From NCBI GenBank assembly GCA_913063005.1, contig CAJXZI010000025.1, positions 1-15,125 of the forward strand: a DNA stretch of 15,125 bases, read 5' to 3'. This document shows positions 1 to 7,972 of the stretch, piece by piece (position 1 is the stretch's first letter; every line of letters starts with the position of its first letter). The stretch is from an uncultured Halieaceae bacterium (lineage in GTDB: Bacteria > Pseudomonadota > Gammaproteobacteria > Pseudomonadales > Halieaceae). The translations under genes and the position numbers were made by a program. Below the pieces are notes generated by a model. That model was not told the origin of the DNA. It saw only the letters and a program-made list of their open reading frames with translations, and did not search any database.

Positions 1-300
1 ATTAACGCGCTCTCAATCGCCGAGCGTGAACTTGCTCACCAAGACGAAGTCGATCGAGCCGAATATGCGCGCTTGAGCTCATTACTTACCGATGTGAGTC
101 ATGTTAATGCGCTTTTAAGTACCGATATTGCAGATAGGACGGGTGAGGCGGATTCGTTATCGGATCTCCGATGGCGATTAGTACAAGCACTGAGAGACGA
201 TCAGGCATTAGACACGGATATGCTTGGTGAGCACCTGCGTCAGACCGTAGCGCACAGGCTCTTTATAGATCAGCCAAAGTACTCCGCCTTACGTGATTGA
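1..300 (+). CDS. DUF6285 domain protein, C-terminal part (5' end outside window)
   Basis: The frame is open from the first base and ends at TGA 298-300, giving the last 99 residues of a longer protein. The segment starts INALSIAERELA, continues with a mostly helical, acidic stretch (LSDLRWRLVQALRD) and ends with HLRQTVAHRLFIDQPKYS. That order (an N-A-L-x-I-x-x-R-E-L-A helix, then an L-x-x-x-L-R-x-T-V-x-x-[KR]-L-x-I-D-x-P-[KR]-Y-S tail) matches my memory of DUF6285 proteins. In other genomes these often sit beside aminoglycoside-phosphotransferase-like and acyl-CoA dehydrogenase genes, but that neighbourhood lies outside this window. The biochemical role is unknown. No membrane segment is seen in the visible part. 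Family assignment is from recognition of the C-terminal pattern only. Confidence 0.75.
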   Translation: MNALSIAERELAHQDEVDRAEYARLSSLLTDVSHVNALLSTDIADRTGEADSLSDLRWRLVQALRDDQALDTDMLGEHLRQTVAHRLFIDQPKYSALRD

Positions 301-424
301 TAGGCGGTAACAGGCTCAGCACAAGGTGATAAAACAGATTCGCTCCCGTTGGCCATTGTGTTTTCATGTAAAAATTAAGAGCGTGGGTATACGGCAGCAG
401 TAACGACGCGGCTTGGGGGAATAG

Positions 425-499
425 TGGCCCCCCGCCCTAGAATCGAACTAGGAGCCCAGCTTTAGGAGAGCCGTGTTTTATCCATTAAACTAGCGGGGG
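425..499 (-). tRNA. tRNA-Arg (anticodon CCU)
   Basis: A full cloverleaf can be drawn on the minus strand. The acceptor stem is CCCCCGC (499-493) paired with GCGGGGG (435-429), with discriminator G at 428 and an encoded CCA at 427-425. The D stem is GTTT/AAAC. The anticodon stem CGGCT/AGCTG encloses loop CTCCTAA, with anticodon CCT at 466-464. The variable loop is four bases (GGCT). The T stem CCTAG/CTAGG encloses TTCGATT. It reads the rare arginine codon AGG. The 3' trailer begins CTATT and then has CCCCC. No integrase gene or duplicated tRNA end is visible here, although this tRNA is a common integration site elsewhere. Confidence 0.96.
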
Positions 500-533
500 T
501 TGGGGTGTCCCGTAACACACAGGAGCGGCGCGC

Positions 534-562
534 AAGATACATTAGCTGAAGGAAAGGGTCAA
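534..562 (-). promoter_or_regulatory. sigma70-type promoter of tRNA-Arg
   Basis: On the minus strand TTGACC (562-557) is followed by a 17-bp spacer and TATCTT (539-534). Directly downstream of the -10 element lies a GC-only stretch, GCGCGCC. A GC-rich discriminator is characteristic of stable-RNA promoters under stringent (ppGpp/DksA) control. The start would fall near 526, leaving a leader of about 27 bases before the mature tRNA 5' end at 499. Called by inspection. Confidence 0.6.
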
Positions 563-574
563 AGACCGATGCCC

Positions 575-1231
575 CTACCTACTTGCTGCTAGGTTAACCC
601 AGTCGCCGGTCGCATCACTGAGTTGCAATCCCGCGTTGAGTAGTTCCCAGTACTCGTTATAGGAGGTGGCGGAAATACAGTCTGTTGCCTCATCTCGCCA
701 CGAAGTCAGCGCACCATTTTGATCAACGAGATCAATAGTTCTCGTCTCCTTGCCATGCCGCCTTTCAAGACTCGCTAACCATCGCTTTAGCCCAAGAGCG
801 CTGCTGCCACTCCAAACGCTAATCGTTCGGTGGGAGAGGTCAGCGGTTGATCTTATGCCTCGCTATTTCTTGCAAATAATCATTAGGCTTGATTGCTGAA
901 GTATTTGCGCAACGTTGACAGGCTGATGACCGCGTTCTCTGCTCTCAAGCGCAGAACTCAACCACTCGACGGCAACATCGGATGTTCCGCTACTCAACAA
1001 CTCTGAGGGTTCCACTCCCGGGCCACCGGGTAAGATGGTGACCGCTAGCCCTTCTTTTTCGTATAAACCCAGAGTTTCCGCAACGTAGTACCCCATAAAT
1101 TGAGCTTGAGGTAGCCACCGCAACTGCAGTGTCAGCGTGTCTAGTTCACGAGATGAAGACTCTTGGCTTACAGCCAAAGGTGCAAAGAAAAGTCCTATCA
1201 GAACGCAGACTTTAGAGAAGAAGCTATTCAC
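575..1231 (-). pseudogene. ABC-transporter substrate-binding protein (NMT1/THI5-like), broken
   Basis: The reading frame opens with GTG at 1231, preceded by AAAGG. It encodes a signal peptide (MNSFFSKVCVLIGLFFAPLA) and then the start of a periplasmic NMT1/THI5/SsuA-like binding protein: LRWLPQAQFMGYYVAETLGLYEKEGL, a glycine-rich turn (PGGPGVEPSE), and LQQSSLMIICKK. TAG at 863-865 interrupts it after 122 codons. The same frame then continues in recognisable family sequence (GIRSTADLSHRTISVW, then TDCISATSYNEYWELLNAG) to a second TAG at 575-577. Family members run to roughly 320-340 residues, so more than 100 C-terminal residues are also missing. No ATPase or permease partner is nearby. I read this as a transporter component that has lost function through a nonsense change and loss of its 3' end. 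The 122-codon signal-bearing fragment might still be expressed. Confidence 0.85.
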
Positions 1232-1291
1232 GTTGCCTTTGTCGACTCATATTAGGATTATCATGGCTGGGTATCGTAGCAGAGCCAATTT

Positions 1292-2476
1292 GTGTCATCC
1301 CGAAAAGTAAAATTCAAGTCACATGTAAGTGATCGACATAAGCGCCCGAAAAGCGTCGATGAATTCGAACTGGTTATCCGTGATTTAGCCAGCGACGGAC
1401 GGGGCGTGGGTGAGGCGCCTGACGGACAGGTGGTTTTTGTTGCGGGCGCTTGGCGGGAAGAGCGTGTCCACGTTCGACGAACGCGTCAAGGCGCAAACAC
1501 TAGCACTGAACTAATCAACATTATTGAGGCCTGTGAGGAGCGGATAGAGCCAATCTGCGAGTACCATAATCAAAATCAATGCGGTGGCTGTCCTTGGATG
1601 TTCGTCAGTTACGAAGCGCAGTTATCCGCGAAAGTAGCAAAATTAAGGGCTTCGCTTGATGCCTTGGGTTCAGCCCTCATCGATGTCGTCGTTCACCCTT
1701 CAGCACGGCGGTTGGGTTACCGTAACCGAGCGCAGCTAAAAACCAACGGAAAGGTGTTGGGCTATTTGGGAGCGAGCTCTCATGAGATTGTGGATGTAGG
1801 TGCTTGTCCAATATTGACGGAGAAGAATCAAGCGCAGCTTAGGCAGATGCGCCTTGCGTTGCCCAACAATGCATGGAGGCCCAAATCACGGCAGAAATGG
1901 GTCACTTTGGATATCGATGATCAGCGCGCAGAGCCACTCATCAATAAACGCCAATCCTTTCGGCAGGCAAACGACGATCAGAATGTCATTCTTAGTCAGT
2001 GGCTACGTCGGATGCTGAGATTACCGGCACCAAGCGGTGGGCTGGTCGAGCTGTTTTGCGGAAGCGGTAATTTAACCGCAGCCCTGTCCGAATGTTACCC
2101 CGATCATCAAATTACCGCCGTGGAAGGTGATGAATTAGCCCTCGAGCATCTTTCGTTTCTGGGGTTACAAAACGTTACGCCGCATCGAAGCAACCTTTTC
2201 AGCGCCGCGGACATAGAAGCCTTGATAGCTGCGCTGCCCGATGGCAATGGGGTCGTCTTGGATCCGCCTCGAGACGGTTTGAAGGAACGGGAAGCGCTCG
2301 CGCCCTTGTTTTCTACTTCACCTTGGGTCGTGTACATATCCTGCAATCTTGCAACGTGGCAGCGTGACGCGCGTTTTCTTCAAGACCTTGGGTTAACCCT
2401 CACACAGGTTGAGGGGCTCGATATGTTTCCGCAAACACCCCATTTAGAGGTGCTCTCTGTGTTTGAGCGTTGTTAG
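1292..2476 (+). CDS. RNA (uracil-C5)-methyltransferase, RlmD/TrmA family
   Basis: This 394-residue class I SAM-dependent RNA methyltransferase makes 5-methyluridine. Residues about 25-80 form a TRAM domain (DLASDGRGVGE). Cysteines 89, 97, 100 (C-x7-C-G-G-C) and 172 (DVGACPIL) match the four ligands of the [4Fe-4S] cluster in RlmD. FRQAN (223-227), the SAM loop ELFCGSGNLT (253-262), DPPRDGL (324-330), the nucleophile C351 in YISCNLATWQRD, and the C-terminal DMFPQTPHLE with catalytic glutamate E386 are all present, so it looks active. GTG 1292 is the only usable start: a stop lies in frame at 1277 and there is no strong Shine-Dalgarno sequence. It is somewhat shorter than E. coli RlmD (about 430). 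The family is certain, but the target uridine (23S U1939, U747 or another) cannot be told from the sequence. Confidence 0.9.
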   Translation: MSSRKVKFKSHVSDRHKRPKSVDEFELVIRDLASDGRGVGEAPDGQVVFVAGAWREERVHVRRTRQGANTSTELINIIEACEERIEPICEYHNQNQCGGCPWMFVSYEAQLSAKVAKLRASLDALGSALIDVVVHPSARRLGYRNRAQLKTNGKVLGYLGASSHEIVDVGACPILTEKNQAQLRQMRLALPNNAWRPKSRQKWVTLDIDDQRAEPLINKRQSFRQANDDQNVILSQWLRRMLRLPAPSGGLVELFCGSGNLTAALSECYPDHQITAVEGDELALEHLSFLGLQNVTPHRSNLFSAADIEALIAALPDGNGVVLDPPRDGLKEREALAPLFSTSPWVVYISCNLATWQRDARFLQDLGLTLTQVEGLDMFPQTPHLEVLSVFERC

Positions 2477-2568
2477 CGAGTCTACGTTTAAATTTTGATT
2501 CAGCAGACAGATTACGGTTCTTGCTGAGGACCGTGAATGTTGGCGCTTATTGGGATACGAATTTAGGT

Positions 2569-2612
2569 ATGGCGACGTTCACAAGACGTAAGGGAACGTG
2601 GCCGCCATTTTC
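2569..2612 (+). terminator. stem-loop between convergent genes, possible terminator
   Basis: ATGGCGACGTTC (2569-2580) pairs with GAACGT (2594-2599) plus CGCCAT (2603-2608). The loop is 13 bases, and GGC at 2600-2602 is bulged on one side. TTTT follows on the plus strand. It sits between the stop of the RNA methyltransferase (2476) and the stop of mnmH (2627), where a terminator is expected. The T-run is short and the stem interrupted. A smaller hairpin (ACGGTTC/GGACCGT, 2513-2533) lies just upstream without a T-run. Confidence 0.4.
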
Positions 2613-2626
2613 AAGGGTTTGAGAAA

Positions 2627-3745
2627 TCAGGACTGTAGGTAAGCCGCTACCTCATTGAAGCTGCCACTGAAAACGACTCTGCGTTCCTTTGATTTAAGTT
2701 GATAGTCGTACATGGGGTCGTAATAGTCTCTCAGCAGAATCTCTATCCAAGCTTTATGCGCCTCTGCATTACCTGACCGGTGTTCTGAAATAGCCGTTTC
2801 CATAATTTGTGATAACTCCGCATACCTAACACCGCCCAGGCGTTTTTGAATATTTTGCAGGCTCGCTCTAAGAGATTCAGCAAAGGAATCAAATGCCTGG
2901 TCATCATCCTCAGACGCGTTACGCCAGTCTGTGTGATTTTGGAGAATATAATTTTCCCACGAATGATTCACACGCTCGTTCAGGCTTGCCTGGAGGGCGA
3001 TCACGGGTGCATTGGCTAAACAGGTTTGCAGGTCCGTGGGGAGGGCACAGCGCCCGATCAGACGACTTTCATCCTCAACCGCCACAGTCAGGGCCTCACT
3101 GTATCGAGCCTTCAGGAAGGCGATCGAGACCGCGTTTTCAAAGTTGATCTGACTGGGTTGCGGTTTAACGCGTTTACCAAATGCACTGCCGCGATGGTTG
3201 GCGAGACCCTCAAGGTCAATCGTTGCTAACCGAGGCGAATCATCGCATTGATTTAACAAGGCTGTTTTGGCAACGCCCGTCCGCCCTGCGACGACGACGA
3301 TATTTGACTCTTGCAGTGAAGATTCAAGGCTTTCAATTAGAAAACGACGGAGTGATTTGTAGCCACCCTCTATCAAAGGGACGTCAAATCCGCGCTCTTT
3401 CAGCCAGCTTTGGGTGGTCTGCGATCTTAAGCCACCTCGAAAACAGAAGAATGCGGCTTCGGGCTCACGCTCAAGCGCGTCGATCCAGCGCGAGATCCTC
3501 TCGGCCTTGATATCCCCCGAGACAAGTTCGTGTCCGAGCGCTATGGCGGCCTCTTGTCCGTGCTGGGCGTAACAGATGCCAATCTGCTCTCGCTCGATGT
3601 TATCCATCAGTGGGAGGTTTATTGCTGAGGGAAAGCTGCCTTTCTCGAATTCGATGGGCGCTCGCGTGTCAATGAGAACCCGATCTTTAAGGAAAAGATC
3701 GCGATAGTCGCTACTTCCGAAGTTGTTTGCGTTCGCTTTAGCCAC
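2627..3745 (-). CDS. mnmH: tRNA 2-selenouridine synthase (SelU/MnmH)
   Basis: This 372-residue protein replaces sulfur in 2-thiouridine at the wobble position of tRNA(Lys/Glu/Gln) with selenium from selenophosphate, via a geranylated intermediate (family knowledge). The N-terminal rhodanese domain (about 10-135) contains VLIDTRAPIEFEKGSFPSA and the active cysteine C101 in FFCFRGGLRSQ. A P-loop domain follows with GRTGVAKT at 154-161. VEDESRLIG (about 223-231) is also typical. The Walker A glycine before the lysine is alanine here. The start is GTG at 3745, overlapping the selD stop by 8 bases, so the two genes are translationally coupled in one operon. Selenophosphate made by SelD is its substrate. 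The C-terminus (DYYDPMYDYQL) is intact and the length is usual. Confidence 0.95.
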   Translation of the reverse strand: MAKANANNFGSSDYRDLFLKDRVLIDTRAPIEFEKGSFPSAINLPLMDNIEREQIGICYAQHGQEAAIALGHELVSGDIKAERISRWIDALEREPEAAFFCFRGGLRSQTTQSWLKERGFDVPLIEGGYKSLRRFLIESLESSLQESNIVVVAGRTGVAKTALLNQCDDSPRLATIDLEGLANHRGSAFGKRVKPQPSQINFENAVSIAFLKARYSEALTVAVEDESRLIGRCALPTDLQTCLANAPVIALQASLNERVNHSWENYILQNHTDWRNASEDDDQAFDSFAESLRASLQNIQKRLGGVRYAELSQIMETAISEHRSGNAEAHKAWIEILLRDYYDPMYDYQLKSKERRVVFSGSFNEVAAYLQS

Positions 3746-4805
3746 GAAGCGTCATTGATGGTGTGTCTGAAACGGCCGGTGAAAGCGTGCCTATCGCCGC
3801 ACTTGGGAGCCCAGCGGCTTCTAAGATCGATTCGACCTCCTTACACGCTTCTGGTCTAACAGACAGCAACAACCCCCCGCTGGTCTGTGGATCACATAGG
3901 ATGGCACGCTGAAAATCAGTCAGATCGGGCAGGTGCGACGCGACGGATTCGAAATTACGTCCGGTCCCGCCCGGAATGCAGCCCTGCTTGATGTAGTGCT
4001 CTAAATCGCCGATGGTGGGAATCGAAGACCAATCCAAGCTCGCATCAAGCCCGCTTCCTCGCATCATCTCAGTGAGATGACCGGCGAGGCCAAAGCCCGT
4101 GACATCGGTCATGGCCGTAACGCCGTCGATGGCGGATAGCTGAGCACCTATGAGGTTTAGCGTTCGCATACTCTGATTGGCAAGCGCTAAATCTCCTGAG
4201 GACGCTTTGTCTCGTTTGCCGGCCGTACTGATAATGCCGACACCCAAAGGCTTGGTTAGAAAAAGAGTATCACCTGCCACTGCGGTATCGTTGCGTCGGA
4301 GGCGGTCTATGTCGACTAAGCCCGATACAGCGAGACCGAAAATGGGCTCTGATATGTCGATGCTGTGCCCGCCCGCGAGCGCGATGCCAGCTTCTGCGCA
4401 GGTCTCACGCGCGCCAGCGAGGACTTTGCTGGCTATTTCAGGTGCGAGTGTGTCCACAGGCCAACCCAAAATCGCAATTGCCACAGTAGGTGTGCCTCCC
4501 ATGGCGTAAATATCGCTGATTGCGTTGGTTGCGGCGATCTGGCCGAAGTCCCAAGGGTCATCAACGATTGGGGTGAAGAAGTCTGTCGTACTGAGAAGTG
4601 CTCGGCCACCGCCGATGTCTACCGCTGCCGAATCGTCGCGGGAGTCGTTGCCTACCAGCAAGGGCGCTAGATTGTTGGTGTTGCTTCCAGCGGTGTTTCC
4701 AGTTTCAACACCCGTCAATATGCGGCGTAAAATCTCAGGAGACAGCTTGCACCCGCAACCGGCCGCGGGACTGAATTGTGTGAGTCGGATTGTTTCCGTT
4801 GTCAT
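3738..4805 (-). CDS. selD: selenophosphate synthase SelD
   Basis: This 355-residue enzyme makes monoselenophosphate from selenide and ATP and is the selenium donor for MnmH downstream. The N-terminus RLTQFSPAAGCGCKLSPE has the catalytic Cys17 and Lys20 at the same numbers as E. coli SelD, with a cysteine rather than selenocysteine. Metal- and ATP-binding stretches are clear: VGNDSRDDSA (51-60), STTDFFTPIVDDPWDFG (72-88), NAISDIYAMGG (94-104), AGGHSID (144-150), and later TDVTGFGLAGHL and DPQTSGGLLLS. The start is ATG 4803-4805. Only 67 bases separate it from the divergent slt start. No selA, selB or tRNA-Sec is in the window, so the visible use of selenium is tRNA modification. Confidence 0.97.
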   Translation of the reverse strand: MTTETIRLTQFSPAAGCGCKLSPEILRRILTGVETGNTAGSNTNNLAPLLVGNDSRDDSAAVDIGGGRALLSTTDFFTPIVDDPWDFGQIAATNAISDIYAMGGTPTVAIAILGWPVDTLAPEIASKVLAGARETCAEAGIALAGGHSIDISEPIFGLAVSGLVDIDRLRRNDTAVAGDTLFLTKPLGVGIISTAGKRDKASSGDLALANQSMRTLNLIGAQLSAIDGVTAMTDVTGFGLAGHLTEMMRGSGLDASLDWSSIPTIGDLEHYIKQGCIPGGTGRNFESVASHLPDLTDFQRAILCDPQTSGGLLLSVRPEACKEVESILEAAGLPSAAIGTLSPAVSDTPSMTLRG

Positions 4806-4872
4806 ACTGCTCTCGAATACTACTGCGTGGTCGGATGAGTTTAAGTCATTGAAAAAATGTTGCGCTCACTTC

Positions 4873-6813
4873 ATGCTCACGCCGATGTTCAACATTGTCC
4901 CCACAAACTCTCGCACAGTCCGTAGCGCTTGTCTCCTTGCGATACTCATTAGCGACTTATTTGGTATCACAGCTGCAGCCGATTCTGTGGATGGGTCCGT
5001 TAGTGAGTCGCGACAAAAATTTCAACTTGCGGTCAAGGAACTGCGATCAGGGGCGGGGCCTCGCTATCAATCGTTACGCGAGGAGCTCGCTGACTATCCA
5101 TTAGCGATGTATTTAGATGCACTCGTCATCGAGGGTAACCTGCACTACGCGAGTGCAGACGACATGCTGACGTTTATGGCTGCGGCGGGCGACTCTCCGC
5201 TAGCGATGCGTACGTTACGTAGCTTTGTACGTCACAAAGTTGAGGATCGCCGCTGGCAGACAGTCATAGACGTGACGGAGCGTTCTGATCTAACCACTGA
5301 GCTGAGCTGTCACAGAGCGCACGCCCTGCTGAAAAGGCGGCGCCCCGACAGTGCGATACCGATCCTTAATAATGCATGGAGCGTCGGGAAATCCCAGATC
5401 AAGGCATGCGATCCTGCGTTCAAAGCGTGGTTTGAGCACTCAGGGCCCACTGACGACATAATTTGGGAGCGCGCGCTGAAGGCGGCCGATGCCCGCAATA
5501 GCTACCTCCTACGTTATTTGCAACGATTTGCGTCGAAAGACTTGAAGCGTAGCTTGGCTGATTTAGCTGAGATCTATCGACGACCCGACCGCGTTACGCA
5601 AAAGGTGCGGGGGCGTGAGATCCATCAGCGCGACATCGCGTTTATTGGCGTAAAACGGCTTGCTCGGGTTAACCCTGGTAAGGCTTTCAACGCCCTAAAA
5701 ACGTTGACGCAGCGGTTTGATTTTACCCTCAACCAGCTGAGTGAGATGCACGGCCTTATTGTGCGCCACAGCTTGTTCGCAAAGAGCGCAGCGCCGGCCC
5801 AATGGGTGCGTGAGCAGTTGATGAGGCTTGATAACGACGAGCTCACTGAAATTTATTTGCGGTCGAGGATAGAAACAGCGGATTGGACAGGTCTGAGAGA
5901 GGCATACACCTGGCTCTCGGCGAGTAAGCAAAGCACGGATGAGTGGCGCTATTGGCGTGCGATGGCTGCAGGTCCAGGTGAGGCAGAGTTTTCGCAAGCG
6001 ACGTTTGAGCAGCTTGCAGAGGGACGTGGCTTCCACGCCTATCTTGCAGCCACGACATTAGCTAAACCTCTGTCCTTGGGTGCAATACCCGCCAGCGCAG
6101 ATCACGCCACAGCGTTGACGAGTTCAGTGGTTGAACGAGTGAACGAATTGCTTGCGCTAGGTATGGATTGGGAGGCGCGAACTGAATTCCGCTCCGCACT
6201 CGGTGACCCCCAGATTGCGCTTTCTTTGGCGGAATTGGCGTCTTCACAAGGCAGGCATCCGTGGGCTATTGAGGCAGCAGCAGCGGCAGGTGCTTGGAAC
6301 CGCGTGGATTTACGTTTCCCCGTCGTGTACGAGGACGAGTTTAAGAACGCGTCAAAGGAATCGGGTTTATCAGTCGAGTCTCTGCTTGCGGTCGCGCGCC
6401 GCGAGAGTGCGTTGTCGCCCGATGCCGTATCCGAGGTGGGTGCGCGGGGCTTGATGCAGTTGATGCCCAGCACGGCGAGGTTAACAGCCAGAAAACACAA
6501 TTACCGCTATTCCCGGTCACGCTTGATGCGGCCTGGCTACAATACTGCGGTGGGTGGACTCTACTTCGCTGATTTGATTGATAACTATGAGGGCAACCGT
6601 GTCCTTGCCTTGGCAGCATACAACGCTGGCCCAAACCGAGTTCGACGTTGGCGCGAGGGTGGTTTAAGTGTCGCTCGATGGGTGGACACTATTCCGTTCA
6701 AGGAGACCAGAGAGTATGTTCGTGCCGTCCTGGCGTACAACGTGATATACAGTCTAAAAGCAGGCGTCGAGGTTGAGTTTCTCTCGGAATCCGAGCTCGC
6801 GCCGAATTATTAA
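4873..6813 (+). CDS. slt: soluble lytic murein transglycosylase (Slt70 type)
   Basis: This periplasmic enzyme cleaves the MurNAc-GlcNAc bond of peptidoglycan to form 1,6-anhydro ends. From ATG 4873 it is 646 residues, matching E. coli Slt70 (about 645). The alternative ATG 4885 gives four residues fewer. Residues 1 to about 36 are a signal peptide (basic TNSRTVRS, hydrophobic ACLLAILISDLFGI, then TAAAD). A long alpha-helical superhelix (about 40-480) precedes the C-terminal SLT domain. The catalytic glutamate is E511 in VARRESALSPDAVS, followed by GARGLMQLMPSTA, NTAVGGLYFADLI and LALAAYNAGPNRVRRW, the standard Slt motif series. The frame is open upstream to 4525, but that stretch is antisense to selD and has no family homology. 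No good Shine-Dalgarno sequence is seen, so the exact start is uncertain. Confidence 0.93.
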   Translation: MLTPMFNIVPTNSRTVRSACLLAILISDLFGITAAADSVDGSVSESRQKFQLAVKELRSGAGPRYQSLREELADYPLAMYLDALVIEGNLHYASADDMLTFMAAAGDSPLAMRTLRSFVRHKVEDRRWQTVIDVTERSDLTTELSCHRAHALLKRRRPDSAIPILNNAWSVGKSQIKACDPAFKAWFEHSGPTDDIIWERALKAADARNSYLLRYLQRFASKDLKRSLADLAEIYRRPDRVTQKVRGREIHQRDIAFIGVKRLARVNPGKAFNALKTLTQRFDFTLNQLSEMHGLIVRHSLFAKSAAPAQWVREQLMRLDNDELTEIYLRSRIETADWTGLREAYTWLSASKQSTDEWRYWRAMAAGPGEAEFSQATFEQLAEGRGFHAYLAATTLAKPLSLGAIPASADHATALTSSVVERVNELLALGMDWEARTEFRSALGDPQIALSLAELASSQGRHPWAIEAAAAAGAWNRVDLRFPVVYEDEFKNASKESGLSVESLLAVARRESALSPDAVSEVGARGLMQLMPSTARLTARKHNYRYSRSRLMRPGYNTAVGGLYFADLIDNYEGNRVLALAAYNAGPNRVRRWREGGLSVARWVDTIPFKETREYVRAVLAYNVIYSLKAGVEVEFLSESELAPNY

Positions 6814-6843
6814 AAACCATTACCAATAAAAGGGGTGATAACA

Positions 6844-7959
6844 ATGAAAAGTCTTCAGATGCAATCATGTGTTCATAGCGAGGGCACGATTGAGTGTGCG
6901 TTGTTCGAGGTGGATATTCCTGCGCCGAGTGACAACGAGGTGATGGTTAAGATTGAGGCATCTCCCGTGAATCCCTCAGACCTTGGTCTCATGTTTGGCG
7001 CGGCTGATGTTGACTCGATCAGAGCATCAGAGCGTAACGGTCACCCATCGATTGTCCTAGACGTTCCTGCCCCCGCCATGCGCGCTATGGCAACACGTAT
7101 TGGTGAGTGGCTTCCGGTCGGTAACGAGGCTTGCGGAACCGTTGTGGAAGCAGGTGCAAGCCCAGAGGCGCAGGCACTGCTGGGTAAGCGAGTAGCACTG
7201 TTTGGCGGGGAGATGTACTCAGATTACCGCACCGTATCGATCTTCCAGGTTATCCCGCTAACCGATGCGACAACGCCGGAGGAGGGCGCATCTTGTTTTG
7301 TGAATCCGATGACGGCCCTAGGTTTTGTAGAGACGATGAAAATGGAAGGGCATAAAGCGATAGTCCACACGGCGGCTGCATCGAACTTGGGGCAGATGCT
7401 AAATCGTATTTGCCTCAATGACGGCGTCCCCCTGGTCAATGTCGTTAGAAGTGAGGAACAGGTTGAGCTGTTAAGGAGCCAAGGCGCAGAGCACGTTGTG
7501 AACAGCTCCGCAGAAGATTTCAACGAGCAGTTAAGCGCGGCGTTGAGCGCGACGGGTGCAACACTGGCGTTTGACGCGATTGGCGGTGGCAAGCTGGGCA
7601 ACGCTATCTTAATGGCTATGGAAGCGGCGGCTGTAGAGCGCATGACTGAATGGTCACGCTACGGTTCTAACGAATACAAGCAGCTCTACATCTACGGCGC
7701 TTTGGATTTGGCACCAACAACCCTTAATCGTGGTTACGGGTTTTCATGGGGCATCGGCGGCTGGTTGTTGACGCCGTTCATGATGAAAGCAGGGAGAGAG
7801 GTTGTGGAGCGTATGCAAGCGCGAGTCGTTGCTGAATTGACCACAACCTTTGCAAGCGGTTATTCCGATCGTATTAGCCTTGCTGAATCGGTTACGCCAT
7901 TAGCGGGTGCTAAGTATGGCGTTCGCCGCACGGGTCAAAAGGCATTGATCACCTTCTAA
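6844..7959 (+). CDS. MDR-family NAD(P)H oxidoreductase (quinone-reductase-like)
   Basis: This is a 371-residue medium-chain dehydrogenase/reductase. The N-terminal GroES-like half contains VMVKIEASPVNPSDLGLM and GNEACGTVVEAG. The C-terminal Rossmann half has KAIVHTAAASNLGQML (171-186) as dinucleotide-binding turn, then GAEHVVNSS, LAFDAIGGGKLGNAIL and a final KYGVRRTGQKALI. The usual catalytic zinc ligands of alcohol dehydrogenases are not evident, so a zinc-free quinone reductase or enoyl-reductase-like activity is more likely. The substrate is unknown. AGGGG at 6831-6835 sits 8 bases before ATG 6844, which decides that start over the GTG at 6835. It begins 30 bases after slt and may be cotranscribed with it. 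Confidence 0.85.
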   Translation: MKSLQMQSCVHSEGTIECALFEVDIPAPSDNEVMVKIEASPVNPSDLGLMFGAADVDSIRASERNGHPSIVLDVPAPAMRAMATRIGEWLPVGNEACGTVVEAGASPEAQALLGKRVALFGGEMYSDYRTVSIFQVIPLTDATTPEEGASCFVNPMTALGFVETMKMEGHKAIVHTAAASNLGQMLNRICLNDGVPLVNVVRSEEQVELLRSQGAEHVVNSSAEDFNEQLSAALSATGATLAFDAIGGGKLGNAILMAMEAAAVERMTEWSRYGSNEYKQLYIYGALDLAPTTLNRGYGFSWGIGGWLLTPFMMKAGREVVERMQARVVAELTTTFASGYSDRISLAESVTPLAGAKYGVRRTGQKALITF

Positions 7960-7972
7960 AGCTGGCACGAGA

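Noticed and set aside
425..499. tRNA-Arg as an attachment site of an integrated element
   Set aside because: No integrase, no second copy of the tRNA 3' end and no foreign-looking gene block in the window.
863..865. Amber codon read through as a genuine recoded codon
   Set aside because: The same frame also lacks the C-terminal third of the protein, so simple decay explains both lesions better.
1232..1291. Strong divergent promoter between the pseudogene and the RNA methyltransferase
   Set aside because: GATAAT is present on the minus strand, but the nearest -35-like box is about 20 bases away; not convincing.
2893..3510. Plus-strand frames opposite mnmH
   Set aside because: Shadow frames of a well-conserved gene; the compositions show no family features.
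4525..4872. Longer slt reading frame beginning at 4525
   Set aside because: It is antisense to the clear selD N-terminal region, has no signal-peptide logic, and Slt length fits a start at 4873 or 4885.
5310..6634. Several minus-strand frames opposite slt
   Set aside because: Overlapping shadows with low-complexity Ser/Arg/Cys content and no ribosome sites, against a fully motif-supported slt.
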